Source of the DNA: Nymphaea colorata
Lineage: Eukaryota; Streptophyta; Magnoliopsida; Nymphaeales; Nymphaeaceae
DNA length: 64,000 nucleotides
Direction: 5' to 3'
Assembly: GCF_008831285.2 (NCBI RefSeq)
Contig: NC_045145.1
Location: 20,086,802 to 20,150,801 of the forward strand
In this document: positions 1 through 14,408 of the stretch, in pieces
Position numbering within the stretch: the stretch's first letter is position 1
Layout of the letters: each line of letters opens with the position of its first letter
Translations under genes and position numbers: made by a program
Notes under the pieces: generated by a model
What the model was told of the DNA's origin: nothing
What the model saw: the letters and a program-made list of their open reading frames with translations, nothing else
Database searches by the model: none

Positions 1-3000
1 TTGTCCATTATCAATATTCGCCTCGATCGTAACATCTACAGCCCCAGGTACTGGCTCTCGAGGCTCCAATTCAATTATCACTAAGGCTCCAAATGCTCCA
101 TATCTATTCATATCATCGTGGGTGAGACTTAAGTGTCCCTTCTGCTCAGTTGTCACCCCATTTTTTGAATAAACAGTAACAGAATTTTCTTCCTGGGCAC
201 CCATAGAGAAATCATTGGCATCTGTTGATGGTCTAGCAAGAAGCAAAGGAATTCGGAATGGTGGAATTCGACCATAACGTGCATAAGATGAGAAGGAAAC
301 AGTTATTGCATACAGTGCCAACTGTCTCCTATTTCCATCTGAATCTGCAACCTGCAAATCAAGCCCCAAAAGATGGTTTGAGGACGCAGACTTGAATGTC
401 AGCATACACGGTATTCTGATCTTGACTCCTGGCATGTGGCGGAAGTCTGGGATAATTGCGAAATGCCTTCTGAGTGTTCCCAAAAGTTCTGCGACATTTG
501 AATCCATAACACGCAATGGTTCCTGAGGCGCATGCCTTATCTCAGATTCTATGAAGTTCAAACCATCTGAAGGGACTCCAGTATCAGGATCTGAGGTGAC
601 GGTTGACGGGTCGTTTAAAAGATAACTATGGCCGCCATCTTCAATCACCTGACTTGGGATAGTCAATGACCATGATTGCTTCACGATAAGTGGTACAACC
701 CGTTCAAGAAGAATATATGAAGAAATATCACGTGTTTTATTCACATCACGAAAAGCTGTAGGAGACTGCGACTGGAGAAATGAGGAAAGGTGGGTAGATG
801 ATGCATCCCCCGGAAGCTGCTCCCCAAGGTTCAGAATGTGCCTCAGTTTCTTCCCAGGAATGCATACAAGCATCCTCAAATAAATCCTGCAAACATCATC
901 GAAGCTCTCATCAGAAAAACCAATAGCGAAACGTTCTAACGTGAATTGGTATCGTGAGTTCAAAAGATGTTGAACCAAACAAAAGATATGAAACAGCAGC
1001 CCAGATGTTTAGTCGCACCTTGCATTATCACGAACCTCCAAGTCCGGAAAGAACTGACAGACGAAGGAAAGAAGGCGTGATAACCCACCGAATATTCTAG
1101 AACTATGATGATACATAAGCAACGTTCTGCATATGCTTAGCACTTTACTTCCTTGTGACCAAGGCATCACTCCTTTTTCTGGAGCATAATTTTTCACTAG
1201 AGCAACAGTGAACGTTGTAAGCAACTCCAGCAAAGAACGTGGAGGTATTGCAACAGTCTCTGCAATTCTGTCAAAGATTGGGAAGTACGATGTCAACCAT
1301 TGATCTGGCGCAAGCTTGCCAAGTAACTGTGTGTCCAACGTCTGTAGCAGGCGTTCTCCTAACCATTTGTGGGAGCCACAACCCAGCAGCCGGTCAACGA
1401 AGGTAACAATAACAGGAACCATTCTCCGAAACTCCAGCAATGTTTTAACAAGCAGAGTCTGAAGAAAGCGAAATCCAACCCACATATGTTACACCGATGA
1501 ATGTACTTGTGAAGTACCAATGAAAGAAAAGATATTCAAGATATGAAAGTATACCCGCAGCATGCAGAAGCTGGCAGATTCTGTGAAAATCACTGTAACC
1601 GAAGAATCAGGTACTTCATGGGGTATAGCACTTATCGAAAATTTATGCAGCATTCGGAAGGCCACGAGGGTTTCCGTGCTATTTGGCGGCAACCATTTGA
1701 ATGCTGAAACGCAATGCAGGCCATCCTCAAAAAGCTTCGTCGTCCGAACCCCACAATCCAAATCGCTCTGGGAGCCTCTCTTCTCCATAACAGGGTCTTC
1801 AGACCGCTTATTGGCCGAAGGAAGCAACGCGGCAAGTGAATGATCAAGACGGATGATACAATGCACCAGCAAATCCAGTTTGAGTGCTTTTAGTGCGAGC
1901 GGGTCGAACACATGTGGGTAGAATTGGGAGGCCATGGTAACGATGGTCTGTTTCTTGTCCTTCTTCAAGCAAAAAACTTCCAAACCTAACAACCAATGCA
2001 CCGACAGCAACCGGAACACAAGTTGCGCCGAAACCTCCTTGGAGATCAACGCCAATCGGTCAGCAATTTTGCCCTCTTCACCGTCGAAAGCATCGGAAAA
2101 TTTCGAGTACAGCATCAAAATAATGTGGCAGAGTATAGGATCATAAGAATAAATCAAGCCAGAGAACTGCACCTTCAAGAGGGAAACCTGCAAACCTAAC
2201 ACCACGGCGACACCCATAAGCATAGACATGAACTCCAGCAATCCGCAAGCCGTAAGAAGCTGCGGCTGCTCAAGAAGGAAGGCAACCACTCGCCGCAATT
2301 CCTTCATATTCACGGAACTGAGCTCCCTTCCTGCAAACGATCTCACACCATTTTCGAATTCCGGGGCAGAGGACGAGTTCACCAGAAAATTGGGCCTATT
2401 GAAGGGGACCAGAGGGATCGAAGTCGAAAGTATCGAAGGGGAGGATGAAGCAGGAACACCAGGCTTCGCTCGAGCGTTGCTCGTTGTCGCAGAAACAAGA
2501 TTGTTGACGATGGTGGTCAGTAGGAGGATGTAGTTCTGAGAGGCATGCGTCCTCTCGCTTTGGCACAGGGTCCAGAGATGGCCCAGAATCTCGACGAGGA
2601 GACAAGGGTATGCGCGCTCGAGTTCCCGGAGACACTCGCAGGCGACGGCCCGGGATTGCCGGTCAGGGCCATGGTTAGGCCTGTTGATTACCGTCAGGAG
2701 GAGCGCCACCAAGCTCTCAAGATGGTGGGGGGCGCGGCGGAGACCGTCAGCGACTATCACCACCGAAGTCATGGACACCATCATCTGCTCCTTCAAGGCG
2801 TACGTTACGGAAACACCATCGATCGGCGATTGAACAAGTGCCCTGAGCGCCTGCACCACGCTGCCGAGCGCAGGCTCGGCGTCGAGGGGCTCAATCATGA
2901 CACTGGAAAACTCCTCGACAAAAAAGATCAACTGGCTTTTGATGGGGAATTCCTTCCTGAGGATGGTGTTGAGGGCGAGCTCCAGGAGAGAAGGGCTCGG

Positions 3001-3102
3001 GTAGAGCGTGAGCCACTTGGTCTGCGTTGGACCTCCTGATTGGAAATCCTCAATTAGGGATTCCCACTCTGGGAGGGAGAGCTGCTTCCCAGGTTTCTCC
3101 AT
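1..3102 (-). CDS. AP5B1: AP-5 complex subunit beta, plant type (3' end outside window)
   Basis: The product is the large beta subunit of the AP-5 adaptor complex, a coat-like assembly of late endosomes. The family is represented in Arabidopsis by At3g19870. Three exons are visible on the minus strand: 3102-1555, 1458-1019 and 886 to beyond position 1. The introns are 96 and 132 bp, both GT-AG, and phases agree, giving 958 residues open at the left edge. I chose the ATG at 3102 (MEKPGKQLSLPEWESLIEDF) because the family begins at about this point; an in-frame upstream ATG at 3186 would add 28 unfamiliar residues. The body is leucine-rich and helical, as expected for an adaptin-like solenoid. 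The exon 2/3 junction encodes DLEVRDNAR/IYLRMLVCIPGKKL, a conserved stretch. No broken reading frame was seen. Family assignment is by recalled similarity, not a database search. Confidence 0.88.
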
Positions 3103-5107
3103 GGGTCTCGGCCGATCAGCGTATGAGAAGGCAGATCTCCGATGGCGGGGAAGGCTCCAAACGGGGTCTCCTTGTTGCTGGTTCAAATTGGTTTCGTTGC
3201 TTCATTTCTTCGCCGCAGTGGAGGTGCACCCGATTTCAGATTGAGAAGCATGGAAATGCCTTTGTCCGGATGTACCGATTTAGGGTCTTTTCCTTTCTGA
3301 ATTTCCGGTTTGGAGAAGGGAAGCCAAGAATCCACCACCATAAGCAGTTGTGTGGGGTTTAGAAAGGGGAAAAGGGGTTAGTCCATCCAGACGTGGAGAG
3401 ATGCAGAGAGAAAGAGAGAGAGGGCCTGATGGGTTGTTGCTCCCGTTACAGAGGGGCAGGCTGGGAGGCAAACCAACTTAAAATGGGCCTGGCCTGAAAG
3501 AGCCAAGTCCTTGACCTGGTTTGGCCAGTATGCTTGCCTTCTATTCAACTTAGATATCCCAGGGATCCAACATCATCCTCTGCTTTTTTGTATCGTAATC
3601 AGATCCCATGATTAAGGGTAGCTTGCCTAGTAGGCAGAATAAATCAGTTATGTCCCTTACCATTTTGCTTTCTACGTGATTCACAATAGAACTGTTATAA
3701 ACGCTCATTCCATGCCTCCTCTGAGGAAGCACTTGCTTAGGGCGGATCCGAGTGTAAATGTAACTGCGAAAAGAACAGATAAATTCCATGTACAGGCCCA
3801 TCTTTTTGCCTATCATTTTGAAAAACCAGATCACCTTTTATAAAAACTGTCAGACAAATGCTTGAAGTGAAATTATGTTAACTTTGTGAACGAAGAACGT
3901 TAGCTGCAAATTTCTAACAATACCATCTGACAATCTGTCATTGAGTTGTACTCTTATAATTTTTAGCTAACACTATTTTTTAGTTAATAAAGTGTATTTC
4001 AAGCCTTGATTTGACCGTGTTCATAAAATGCACCCTCATAAAATTACAAAAAATAGTATCCACTTTTAAATTATAGGTAAAAAGTCAACTCAAAATGAAA
4101 ATTCCGACAAAAAGAAAAAACACACAAATGCTCCTTCCCTTAACAGAATGAGAATGTGCGTTCATCAGGTAGTCATCACCATTCATTAATTCTTGGTCAT
4201 TCGCCTCTCCAATAATGCCTGCAGCGATGCAAAGCCTAATTTTAGAAAATTAAAAGTGTAACCTGTTTTTGAAAGGCAGGTTAAATTGAGGCTAGGCTCC
4301 ATGAGAATGAATTCGTGATCGGTTACCAAGCTTGTCATGCCTTTGGCTAAACCATGTTGCTTGTCAGAATTTTTAATGAAAAAGAAAAAACAATTCTCAT
4401 GCGTCTTTTAGTTGACCAAAGCAGCATGGTGTACCTGAACAAAATTATAACCAAGTTTCTTCGCAAGTTCCTTCCTTGATTGGTTAATGTTTGGAAAGGA
4501 AAGACCATCCTTCATTCGAATCGACAGAGTTCCTAATCGAGACTCATAAGCAAGAAAACCATAAAGTTAACTATTTTTCACATAACTTTGTTCAGGTTAG
4601 TCATGTCCATATCATGGCTTACCCCGGCATAAGCAAATATATGGGAAGGAAAAAAAAAGACGCTTCTTAGAAACTTCTGGGTAGAGAAAGTTCGCAACTA
4701 ACAAAAGTAGGTTATTGCTTGAAAACTATCGTAGAAATAATAGAATCGTTAAACCTCTTCATTTCCGTAGTGGCGGTACACGAAACAACAAAGTTGTTGA
4801 CCAGTCAAGCACAAAAGAAGGTCAAATGAAAAGATGGATCGGAAAACCAATAAATGGCATTACTAGCATATTTTACAATAAGCAACAAAAGTTTCCAACC
4901 GTAAAATATTTACACTGGCATTTCTTTACACTTAAACTTCTGACACGGCATCTAATGCTTCATCCTTCAAACTAAGTCAGAGCAAGAACGGCCAGAAGTG
5001 TTGTGGAGTACTGGTTTAGAATGATAATCTCCTATACTGCGCATTAAGTACCATTCACACAGCTTCTGAGCAAGTCGTTCTTGTGTTGTCTAGCACGTAT
5101 GGTTAGT
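3103..5107. other. Intergenic: AP5B1 leader side and downstream flank of the RING gene
   Basis: This lies between two minus-strand genes. Positions 3103-3480 should carry the AP5B1 leader and promoter and contain a GA-rich run near 3400-3424. The minus-strand open frame at 3550-3834 (94 codons) resembles nothing I know and looks like chance. The stretch 3840-5107 is AT-rich with no gene, strong repeat or mobile-element end that I can support. It should include the 3' UTR of the RING-protein gene. Confidence 0.5.
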
Positions 5108-8100
5108 CTACACGTCATATACAGGCATGCGCTCCTCAATGGAAACTCGACAGATTGGACAATATTTGCACTTCTTGCAACAAGTACTGAGTTACAGATA
5201 AAACATATATTTACTTCACTAGCATGGAATAGAATACAAATCATAGGAAAAAGAGTACTAGTAGAATACCTGCACAGGATGCGGTGCCTGCAAGGCAGCA
5301 GGACAACACCAATTTCAGCCTCAAAACAAATCCTACAAAGAACCTTCTCCTGAAAATTGAATCATGTAAGGTGTCAGGAAATATGAAGCACAAGAAAAGA
5401 AAGGTAGTAGACGCCCTTCCAAGGTCCGCAAACTAAAAAACCCAAGCAACCATTATGCGTGTTATATGAACACAAAAAGGAGGTTGCTGCACCGTGTCAC
5501 ACCTGCACCATAGTGCAAGTATAGGTGCTTCACCGACTCATCAAATTCGATCATCAGCCTTATCAAGTGCAGTCAAGTGCATCTACATCCATCAAACTTA
5601 ACTTTGACTCAAGTTGGTAGCTGTTAAATGTTCATGGGCTTGTCATCTTAATATCATAAACAAATCAATATTTAGTTGGTATCCAGCGTTTCTAAATTTG
5701 TTTTGCTTTTGATCTAAATGGATAATTCTTCTATACCCACACCTATTAAGTGTGTGTATGAAGTCCATGTTGGCCAAGGGCCTAAACAAAATTCTAGGGC
5801 TTGAAAGTGTCATCCTAATCCATTGTGTCACAACCAGGCTGAGGTTGGATATTCAAGGTCCTTCAATGACCCTTGCTATTGTTTCCTGTTATAAAATAGA
5901 CACCATAGAAAAATTAATGGAGTAGGCATTGGGCTCAGATTAGTTCACGCTTCACAAAAGCCAAACAGGCATATTAATCTGAACAAACATATGGCTTCAC
6001 TCCTCTGCAGGCAATAGCAGAAACAGAAGATTACAAAGTTCATCTGCTTCACTATGAGCTCATCACTGAAAGAACCAACTCTAACCTGCCATCATAGCTC
6101 ATAAGCTTAATTATGGAAAAGTTAAAGAAAAGGTAAGAATGTTCAGAATCAGCTGCCAGGTAACACGAGCTCAAAAATAAGCAAGAAAGATCCCACACAC
6201 ACACACCTCATATCCCCACAATAAATTTGACAAAATTCATAAAAAAAATACCATTAACGGGATAACCACTGATTGCTAAGCTCAATAAACAACATGTTCA
6301 TATCAAACAACCGGCACGCAAGATACATCCAATTATGTAGATAGTGAAACTCAGTTGCATGCGGCACTAATACAGCCAAACAACCAAGGAGCAACACACT
6401 TATCAAGGGCCAAAATGGACAGTACATTAGATTGTTATGAATGCTACGGAATAGAATTATCTCATTTGTTCAAAGTAAGATAACTAGATTACTGAACAGA
6501 GAGCTATGATTTACATTTTGCAGCCTCACATATTCCCTTTGGCTATATTTTGTGATTTCAGCTTGCTCCCCTAATGCTGCTTGTAACCTCCAGACCTGGA
6601 AAATTGTAGAATTACTAAGATAATAGACATCCATCACAAATTTACAAAAAAGGAAAAAAACATGAAGGATAAGTTCACAAGGCATGACTTCGAAAGCTAC
6701 ATACCAAAATTAGTCCATCAAAATTTAAACTGAAAAAATTCAATCTGTGAAGAAAGTTAAAATTAAATGGCACAGGATACCATATGTCACCTCTTCAGCG
6801 AGATCCCTTTTGGGCATTTTTTTCACCACCTCAGGTGGATAATCAGAGAAAGTGCTGTACCTGTACAAGTTACATCAAAAATGTGAAAAACATGGTTTGG
6901 AGAAAATCAAAAGTACATGAACGGAATTTAACATTGAAGTTTCGCCACCAAACAAAATTTTTCATAGGCTGGATGAGGATGCAGATCAGCTTTTGATGAA
7001 TTGCAGCATTATAAAAGTAATATGCAAAGATCATTTTAAGATGGTTTTTGTAAAAGGGGGAAAATATGCAAAAGTGAGAAAGTAAGTGGAAGCACATCCA
7101 ATCAATTGTATAACTAAAAAAGGAAGTCCCAGAGAAAAAGAAAAGTTTACTTGTCTGTATAAAGCAAATATGAAATTACCAAATCATCCACACAAATTTT
7201 CAGAATGACAATTGAGATGTAAATTATGTTCGGACAGATGTTTCCAAATAGAATGAAACTTCACAGATGGTAACTCTCGCAGCAAACATGGTCAAGGTAT
7301 CTCTGACTGATACAATTATAGAAGCCTTGCATGAAATACATAACGCTCAAGACTTATATCCAAGGATTGCAAAAATTTAACTTATGATGCCTATTCACAA
7401 ACATAGATCCATAAGGATGGTGTCAAAAGCATGTGCAGAATACAGTCTTCAAATAGTTCCTCACCAAGCTGAGCTAGCTTCTGATACTCATGAATAAATA
7501 TATTAATACATAAACGTGGAAGGCACAAACCACAGTCTAAAATGCAAGTAAGTCCATAATGTGGCAGAAACAGTGTGAAACCTTAAATTTGAGTATTTGA
7601 GTGGCACATGAATGAAGTCAAGATTTATGTCAAGCAGACAAAAGAATCGTAAGCGTTTAATCTAACAATGTAATAGAAACTTTCCCTTGTCCTAAACATT
7701 CACATACAAAATTGATAAAACAAGACCTAAAATGACAACCATTTATTTGAAAATTGACTATCTCAACATGAGATCCAAGGACACATTAGACCGGCCTCAA
7801 CTAGCAGATCTTTGATTCAAAAGCTAAACTTAGGATCATACTCAACATGTGGGTATGAACAACAAATCCCAAGAGACACTGAAGATCACATTTCAATCAT
7901 CAAACACACCAAAAGTATTATAGACTTTGATTTGAAGGATTCCAACATAAATTTAGCATCTTAGACTAAAATTTTCACTTGTCATAATTTATAGGTCCAT
8001 CCTGCGTGGAGAAGCCCCTGTGGTGGGCAGATAGTTCACGGCCACGCAAATCACTGAGAACCCCAATCTGCGAGGAATTGAAACAAGAAACAGGTCTTGA

Positions 8101-11100
8101 GAAGCCTTAGTTACATTGAAATTGGGCCTCTGAAAGTTCATGAGGTAATCTAAAAGAAAAAAGAAAAAAATCTCAGCTTGAAGAAGCTACAAAACAAGGG
8201 CCTTGTCGCTTCAATATATTCTGTGTGGGGGCACTGGGGTTCAATTTTAAACAACTTAGTTTCCATGAAAGATGAATTATATGACATGATGATACTCTAA
8301 GTCACATGGGTATTGGAACAAGTATGGGTGTGGGTACGGATACTGCAAATTTTAAAATAGTGGGTATGGGCCTATGGGGTATGGTGAGGTGCAACTTAGT
8401 TTCCGTGAAAGATGAACATGAAGATATTCTAAGTGACATGGGTATTGGTACGAGTATTGGTGCAGGTGCTGACACTTTCAATATCTCTCTAAAACCCACT
8501 CCTCCCCCCCCACCCAACCTCTCTTTCTATATCCTTCTCTCATTAAAAACCCTTTGTCCCCCCTGTAAGGAAAAGGAGGGGTGGGGGGTGGGCGGCTTTC
8601 AGTCACCTCTTTCTTTCAAAATTCTCGGAAGGAAAGAGCTATCGATGCCTTGAAAAAAAAAAAAAAAAAGTTCAAGGCAAATGTACCAAATTTGTGTCCA
8701 AGTACCCGGTTTGCCATACCAGCATACTGACATGGGTGACTAGACCCTTTCCATGTACCTATGTGACTTAGAGTATACTGCATGGAGCAAATTTACATTA
8801 GCATAATTTCTGGCAAACACATATTGCAGCTGCTTAACACCACAACTATATTATACCCGTTAATATTACATTCACAAGTTCACCATAATGGTCTGATATG
8901 TTGCTATATGTGTGACATACTTTTGATGTCCTCAATTGCTGAAGACAAGGATCAGATCCAATAATGATACCTCGTACAATCTTTTTGAATGTTACTGTCT
9001 GGATTGCTAAACACAATTAGCTATTTTAATTTCCTGAAACTTGTGCGGACGGTCCAAATGCAATAAAACACACTAAAGTTGCTCAAGTTGTTCAGGTTAT
9101 AGTTATATCACCCCAACAACAGCTTTGGCAATGTGAATAACATATAATCAAGCTGAATCTGTAACATGAATACCAGTATAACATCTCCCCAGTTAACACT
9201 ACACCTTATGTTCTTAAGAACTGAACACCATCCTTAGGGTGAAATAGAACAAAAATACATCTGCAGTTCAAATTTTAGGCAATTCTGAAGGAGCCATATG
9301 CATCATTGTGCAAAACTAGACAACAATTAATTCTTATCCAACTAAAGGAACAGGGTGCTCACCCAGAACATGCTGAATGAAGAGGTCTAGCGTGTTCCTC
9401 TCTACTGCTTTCATCAATGGACCACCACCCCAGAAGTCTGCAAGAGTTGGAACACATTGCTAATCTAGAATATACTGTTGTGAATAAGATGGTAAATGCT
9501 AAAAAAAATGCATATATAAGTACACCAAGAACATAGAACTTGTTACCTTGAACCATGATGTAAGAATGCAAAACAATCATGAGCTCTTGAACAAATGGAA
9601 AAACATCTCCCCGAATTACTTCTGCTACTAAGCAAAAGAATAACTTTTTCCACCAACTTTGACACCGCAAACAAAACCCCAACACCTTGAAGAAGGAAAA
9701 GTGGGAGGAAGATTGCTGCGAGTGGGATGTTCCTAGCACTTTGTGGTGTGCCCTAACATCAGGTGCAGCTGGTGAGGATGTTCATCCATTTCGAATAGTA
9801 AATTACAATATACTAGTTTCCTACCAAGTCTCACAAGGAAACAGCTAGGTGAACAAATACCTCTAAGTGCATGCAAAGGAAAACCTCAAATGCAATTAAC
9901 GGAATCTTCATAACGTGGCCTCCAATATCCTGTGTGCCACACATATGATGCTCATTTTCATCCTCTTCAGATGAGACCACGAGACCACTAGTCCAATCAA
10001 GTTGTCGAGTGGTTTGAGAAGATGAACTTGGCCCCGTACAATAATTTTGCTGGTAAATAGCTGGGTTGGACCACTTTGTGCAAACCAAAAATGCAAATAA
10101 CTCTGCAATTCTGGAAAAAGAAGATATTAGAGCTTTGGGTGAGGATTGATTTGATAAAAAAGATAAAGGTAAAAAAAAAGACTTCTCAATGAACAAGGAT
10201 GTTTTACCCAAAACTGATAAGTAGGTCCCACCAACTCAAAGCACCAAGGTCACCTGCATCACATGGAATCAACATCAGCTATGTAAGATTATCAGGGACA
10301 TGCATAAAAGTTAAAACACATAATCTACTATTGAACTGCTAGTTTTCAGAAAATCCTGGAGTGACACTCAAAGAGTAATAAAAAATATACAAACTTAAGC
10401 ATCAAGATATAAAGACATTCTTCATAAAAATGAGCAGAACCATACCAGATAGCTTCAGGAGCATAAATATTGTTGCCACAACAAAGAACACCATCGACAT
10501 TGCAACCCAAAAATGCTGGAAAAATTTTAAGTTTGCAGATTAATATCTCAAAAGATAATCACAGCAACGTATATACATGATTGATCAGAAATAACAAGAA
10601 AACCACTGGACAAGGTAAAAAGATGAAGATAACTAAACAGTACAAATAGAAAGTCATTGTTCTGCTAGACTAAAAGCACATCTTCCACTATAGCTTTTTT
10701 CTTTCTTTCTTTTTTTAAGTGAATCCTGCAAGTCCTTTCTGAGAATCCAAATAAGATAATATTGCAGTGGATAAAATCATGATGTGAAAGTATAAAATGA
10801 ATTGCACTTATTTTGGAACTTTAATGCTTCACTTTGACTAGCAGATAACTTTATTTCATAAGTGGTGTTAGATACCAAAACTTTTAAGCACATAGCCATA
10901 AAGACAGGTGAAAATAGTTCTAGCCAAGGTTTTCCCAAAAATTTTCCCCAAAAGCAAATGAAAGGGGGATTATATGTGTGTTTGTGTGTGTTTATCAATG
11001 GTTATTATGGTCATGAAGTTTAGAAGTATGTATATGACCTTTGAAGGCAAGCAACTTAAAGATCCATTGTTGTCATGCTTTAACCACCAGAAGCACAAAT

Positions 11101-14100
11101 ATATACATCGGGAAATTGTAAAGGTTCATCACTTATTAAAGAAGTATAGCATCAACTGAATGAGCTTACTGGAAGCATCTCCTGTATAACTTCATTATTT
11201 ATGCTTTCTTCATCACCTGGCAGCAAAGCCATACACATCCTGTGTGAAAAGAGAAAGTGCATGAACACTATAAAAATGTATTGACACTTGACAGTTAGTA
11301 CTGTAAATACATAATCAAAAGTGTTAGTGGATAGTCACTGACAAAAGAGTTTAAAATGCCTTAAAACCGTAATAAGAACACAACCATTCAACCTCCGTTC
11401 TCATCTTTAGCAGCCAATAGTTGATGTCATTATACTACCATGAGAGAAGAACATATCCACTGGAAAGGTCAAGTGAAACAAGATTTATATTTGTACAATC
11501 CCAGCTGGAAAAGATGCATCCAGTTGCAAAAAGAAGGTCATTGCCATCTCAAAAGGAAAAATAAATAATGTTCTGCAGTGATACAATTATGAATGAAAGA
11601 GATTCTAGGTTCATTATTGCTGTGAAGTAAACCTGACATAAGATACAAACTATAATAAGCTCAAACAGTGGAAAATACCTGAAGTTGTCAATCAGAATAA
11701 TCACTTCAAATACTAGCAAAGGAAGAAAGACAATCTTCAAGTTCACTGCTGGAAAGCCCCGAGCTGCAAGCAAAGCATTTGAAACAAATAAGTCCAACAA
11801 AAACAAAGATCTATTTTGCCATTACAGCCTTTGCATAGAACAGTTGTTGGAACCGATCAAATCTGAAGGACAACTGGATTCTCATACCCTTAAGACTTTG
11901 GTGCAACAACAATGAAATAATAGTAACAAGGTCATGTTCAATTACATGTTAGAATATGTTAACAAGAAAATACATGTTATTTAGACAATAGACATACCCC
12001 ACAAGCTCTCAAGGAAAACACAAAGCAGCAGCTCAAATGACACAATCAGTGGAGTGGCAACAATAGCATGGCAAGGGGCCCACTGGAAAAAGAACACAAA
12101 ACAGGAAAAGGAAATAAGTTTCACTCAACACATAAAATAACAAGAAAAAATTGTAAAACACTCACTCTCACTCACACGCAGTAGTGCCCTGACTTGGAAA
12201 ACAAGAAAAAAAAAACAAAGAAAAACTTTAAATATCATTTAATGCATAAAAGAACAAATTGTGAATATCATATACACATGCGAGCCCATGCATTAACAGA
12301 TGCATACCACAGTGACAAATGCCACTGACTTACTGATATTTTGAAAATATTGTGAAATTGATGCAATTTGAAGTCATCCAGTACACTGACCAATATTTTT
12401 TATATTATAAAAATATCACGAAAAAAGGAAAATATTGTGATATTATTACAAGTTATTTCTCATATTTTCCTGAAATTTTTAAAATGGTCCCGTTAAATAT
12501 TTTTAAGCATGTAAATATTTCTTTCATGATTCCAGAAAGTTTGCCAACTTGTTTCTTGTAATATTGCAAGAAAAATACAAAACAGTTATGTTATAACTTC
12601 TTTTATATTTTCCCAAAATTCAAAACTGCCAATATCTTCCCAATATGTTCCAAAAAACTCCAGATTTTGGAAAAAGATTCAAGAAAAATATTAGTAACTA
12701 TGATAAATGTATATACATACATGTTTGCGCTTGTGTGCGCAAGCAGCTTGACTAATTGAAAATAAAACATTACACTAGAAAGATGGCAAATCAAGAACTT
12801 CATCGTACATGACGGTTACGTGGTGGTGATGGAGCAGGTAAGGAGAACCTTCCTCGAGCAACAACCGAGTGGAATAACCATAACGGAGTAAAAACGAACC
12901 TGCATAACTGAAGAATTACTGAAGAACTTGCTGAAACAGACCAAATCCCAAGCAAGAAAAGAATGCTAATTGTGATGCTCCTGAAAAAATTTTAACAATG
13001 GCCACCTTCATGCGCAAGTACAAATTCACCAGCATAATTGGAATGCAATATACACAGGCAAAAACATCTTCATAATCTAAGAATCTTCATATAATCATCA
13101 TTACCTAAATGGTACTATTTACACATGGAGTAAATATTTTAGCGCCTAATAGCTGTCAGGCATTTAAAAGCCAAAAATAGAAAAACGACATTCAAAAAAT
13201 GTAGATGACAGCTCCCACTTATTTATTTCTAGATGCCCTAAATGTAAATTTGGAATTCTAAATGGCCCTCTCAAAGAGGCACCTAAAAGTTATAGTACAA
13301 TCACTAGCATTTTCTTTACAGAATATGCAGATGAACTTTTGTCAGAAACACTAACTAAACGGTGAATACAGAAAGAGACAGTGGACAAAGTACTCCAAGA
13401 TTGCCTAGACAAGGAACTAAATGCATTCTTAAGCTTCCCATTAGGGAACTACTCCAAGCTAATCCTTTTCTCATTTTTTTCCTCTCCATTTCTTAAAGGA
13501 ATCGTCGTTTGGCCCAACAGCACTGAATGGATATTCACTGAACACGTCTGCTGGAGTCTGGACTACTGCTCGCCGAACCCCTTCCTGGCACTTCAGAATC
13601 ATCTTCTATGAGCTGAGGGCCGAGGCGTACCTACACTTCCATAGATCTACTAAAACTCTAAACCTACGATACAAGTACGAGTTCACTAAATTTGACTAAG
13701 AACGAGCTAGAAAACAATAATCCCCACCTTACATACATTTGCTGCTGAGAAGAATCTGCTGGTTAATGCTGCTTTTTTACTGCGCCCACATACATGCGGA
13801 ACAATGCTATCCACTCGTTATTTACTTGCCAAAGAAGGCCGAATTTTCAAATTCACTTAGAGCAATAAAGAACCAGAACACAACCGCCAAATTAAAATAA
13901 CGAAACAGACATTTTTCCTTAGGAAGTTGCAAGCCCAAGAAAGAAGGATAGAGTCTTCCTCTTATACAATCAATCGTGAGTTGAAACGACGATATTTACA
14001 TACAGAGATGGAGAATTAGTGTTTGAAAAACATACCACCCTACAAATTACCCGAATTCGTGTCATCCCTTTCTTCCCCTCGATTTCCAATAGAGAACTAT

Positions 14101-14408
14101 TTCACTTAAAAAACCCCAAGAAAATAACCGAACAGCGAATTCAGAAAGAAAGCACCGCCTGTCCCAAGTGTCTCCCCTTAACACCGACGGAAAGAAAAGC
14201 CTTGGCAGGGCAATCGAGCTTAATGTGGGAACCAGTAAGTCCACAAACTGAACAGGAAGAGATGGAAAGGGAAGAGTTATTTAACTAACCACCAGGAGTA
14301 GGCGCGGGAATCGTCGAGCTTCATTACGAGAAGGATGGTGAAAGCAAGCAGCATGCCATGTGCGGCCACGGCCTGCGCGGATTTGGCAACCCCGTACCAC
14401 GCCCTCAT
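5108..14408 (-). CDS. Transmembrane Fragile-X-F-associated protein with C-terminal RING finger (14 exons)
   Basis: This is a multi-pass membrane protein with a terminal RING, so a likely membrane-bound E3 ubiquitin ligase; Arabidopsis relatives are At1g73950 and At1g68820. Minus-strand coding exons: 14408-14290, 12899-12809, 12082-11998, 11763-11679, 11239-11170, 10515-10446, 10253-10208, 10110-9861, 9752-9547, 9437-9363, 6860-6791, 6595-6515, 5349-5270, 5186-5108. All junctions are GT-AG and phases agree, giving 1407 nt, 468 residues plus stop. Hydrophobic segments occur near the N-terminus (GMLLAFTILLVMKL), in exons 2-4 (KIVFLPLLVFEVIILI), exon 6 (HFWVAMSMVFFVVATIFMLL) and exons 8-9 (IFLPLFLLQGVGVLFAV). 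The conserved RLLGWWSIDE and VWRLQAALGEQAEITKYSQ blocks precede the RING from residue 417: CRIC, LPCRH, LCSTC, CPIC, ending ERMPVYDV. Length equals the Arabidopsis protein to within a few residues. Intron 10 (6861-9362) is the longest and holds a transposon-like element. Confidence 0.93.
8293..8775. mobile_element. Non-autonomous TIR element (MITE-like) in intron 10 of the RING gene
   Basis: The ends form a terminal inverted repeat. The left end reads TACTCTAAGTCACATGGGTA and the right end, read on the opposite strand, differs at one of 20 positions. The inside has G-rich runs such as GGGTATTGG and GGGTATGGG. A block of about 90 bp (around 8250-8345) recurs as a diverged direct copy near 8390-8475. 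There is no coding capacity. A clear target-site duplication was not found, so the superfamily is unassigned. Confidence 0.6.

Noticed and set aside
2228-3039. Plus-strand open frames at 2228-2533 and 2545-3039
   Set aside because: They are antisense to AP5B1 exon 1, whose minus-strand frame matches a known family.
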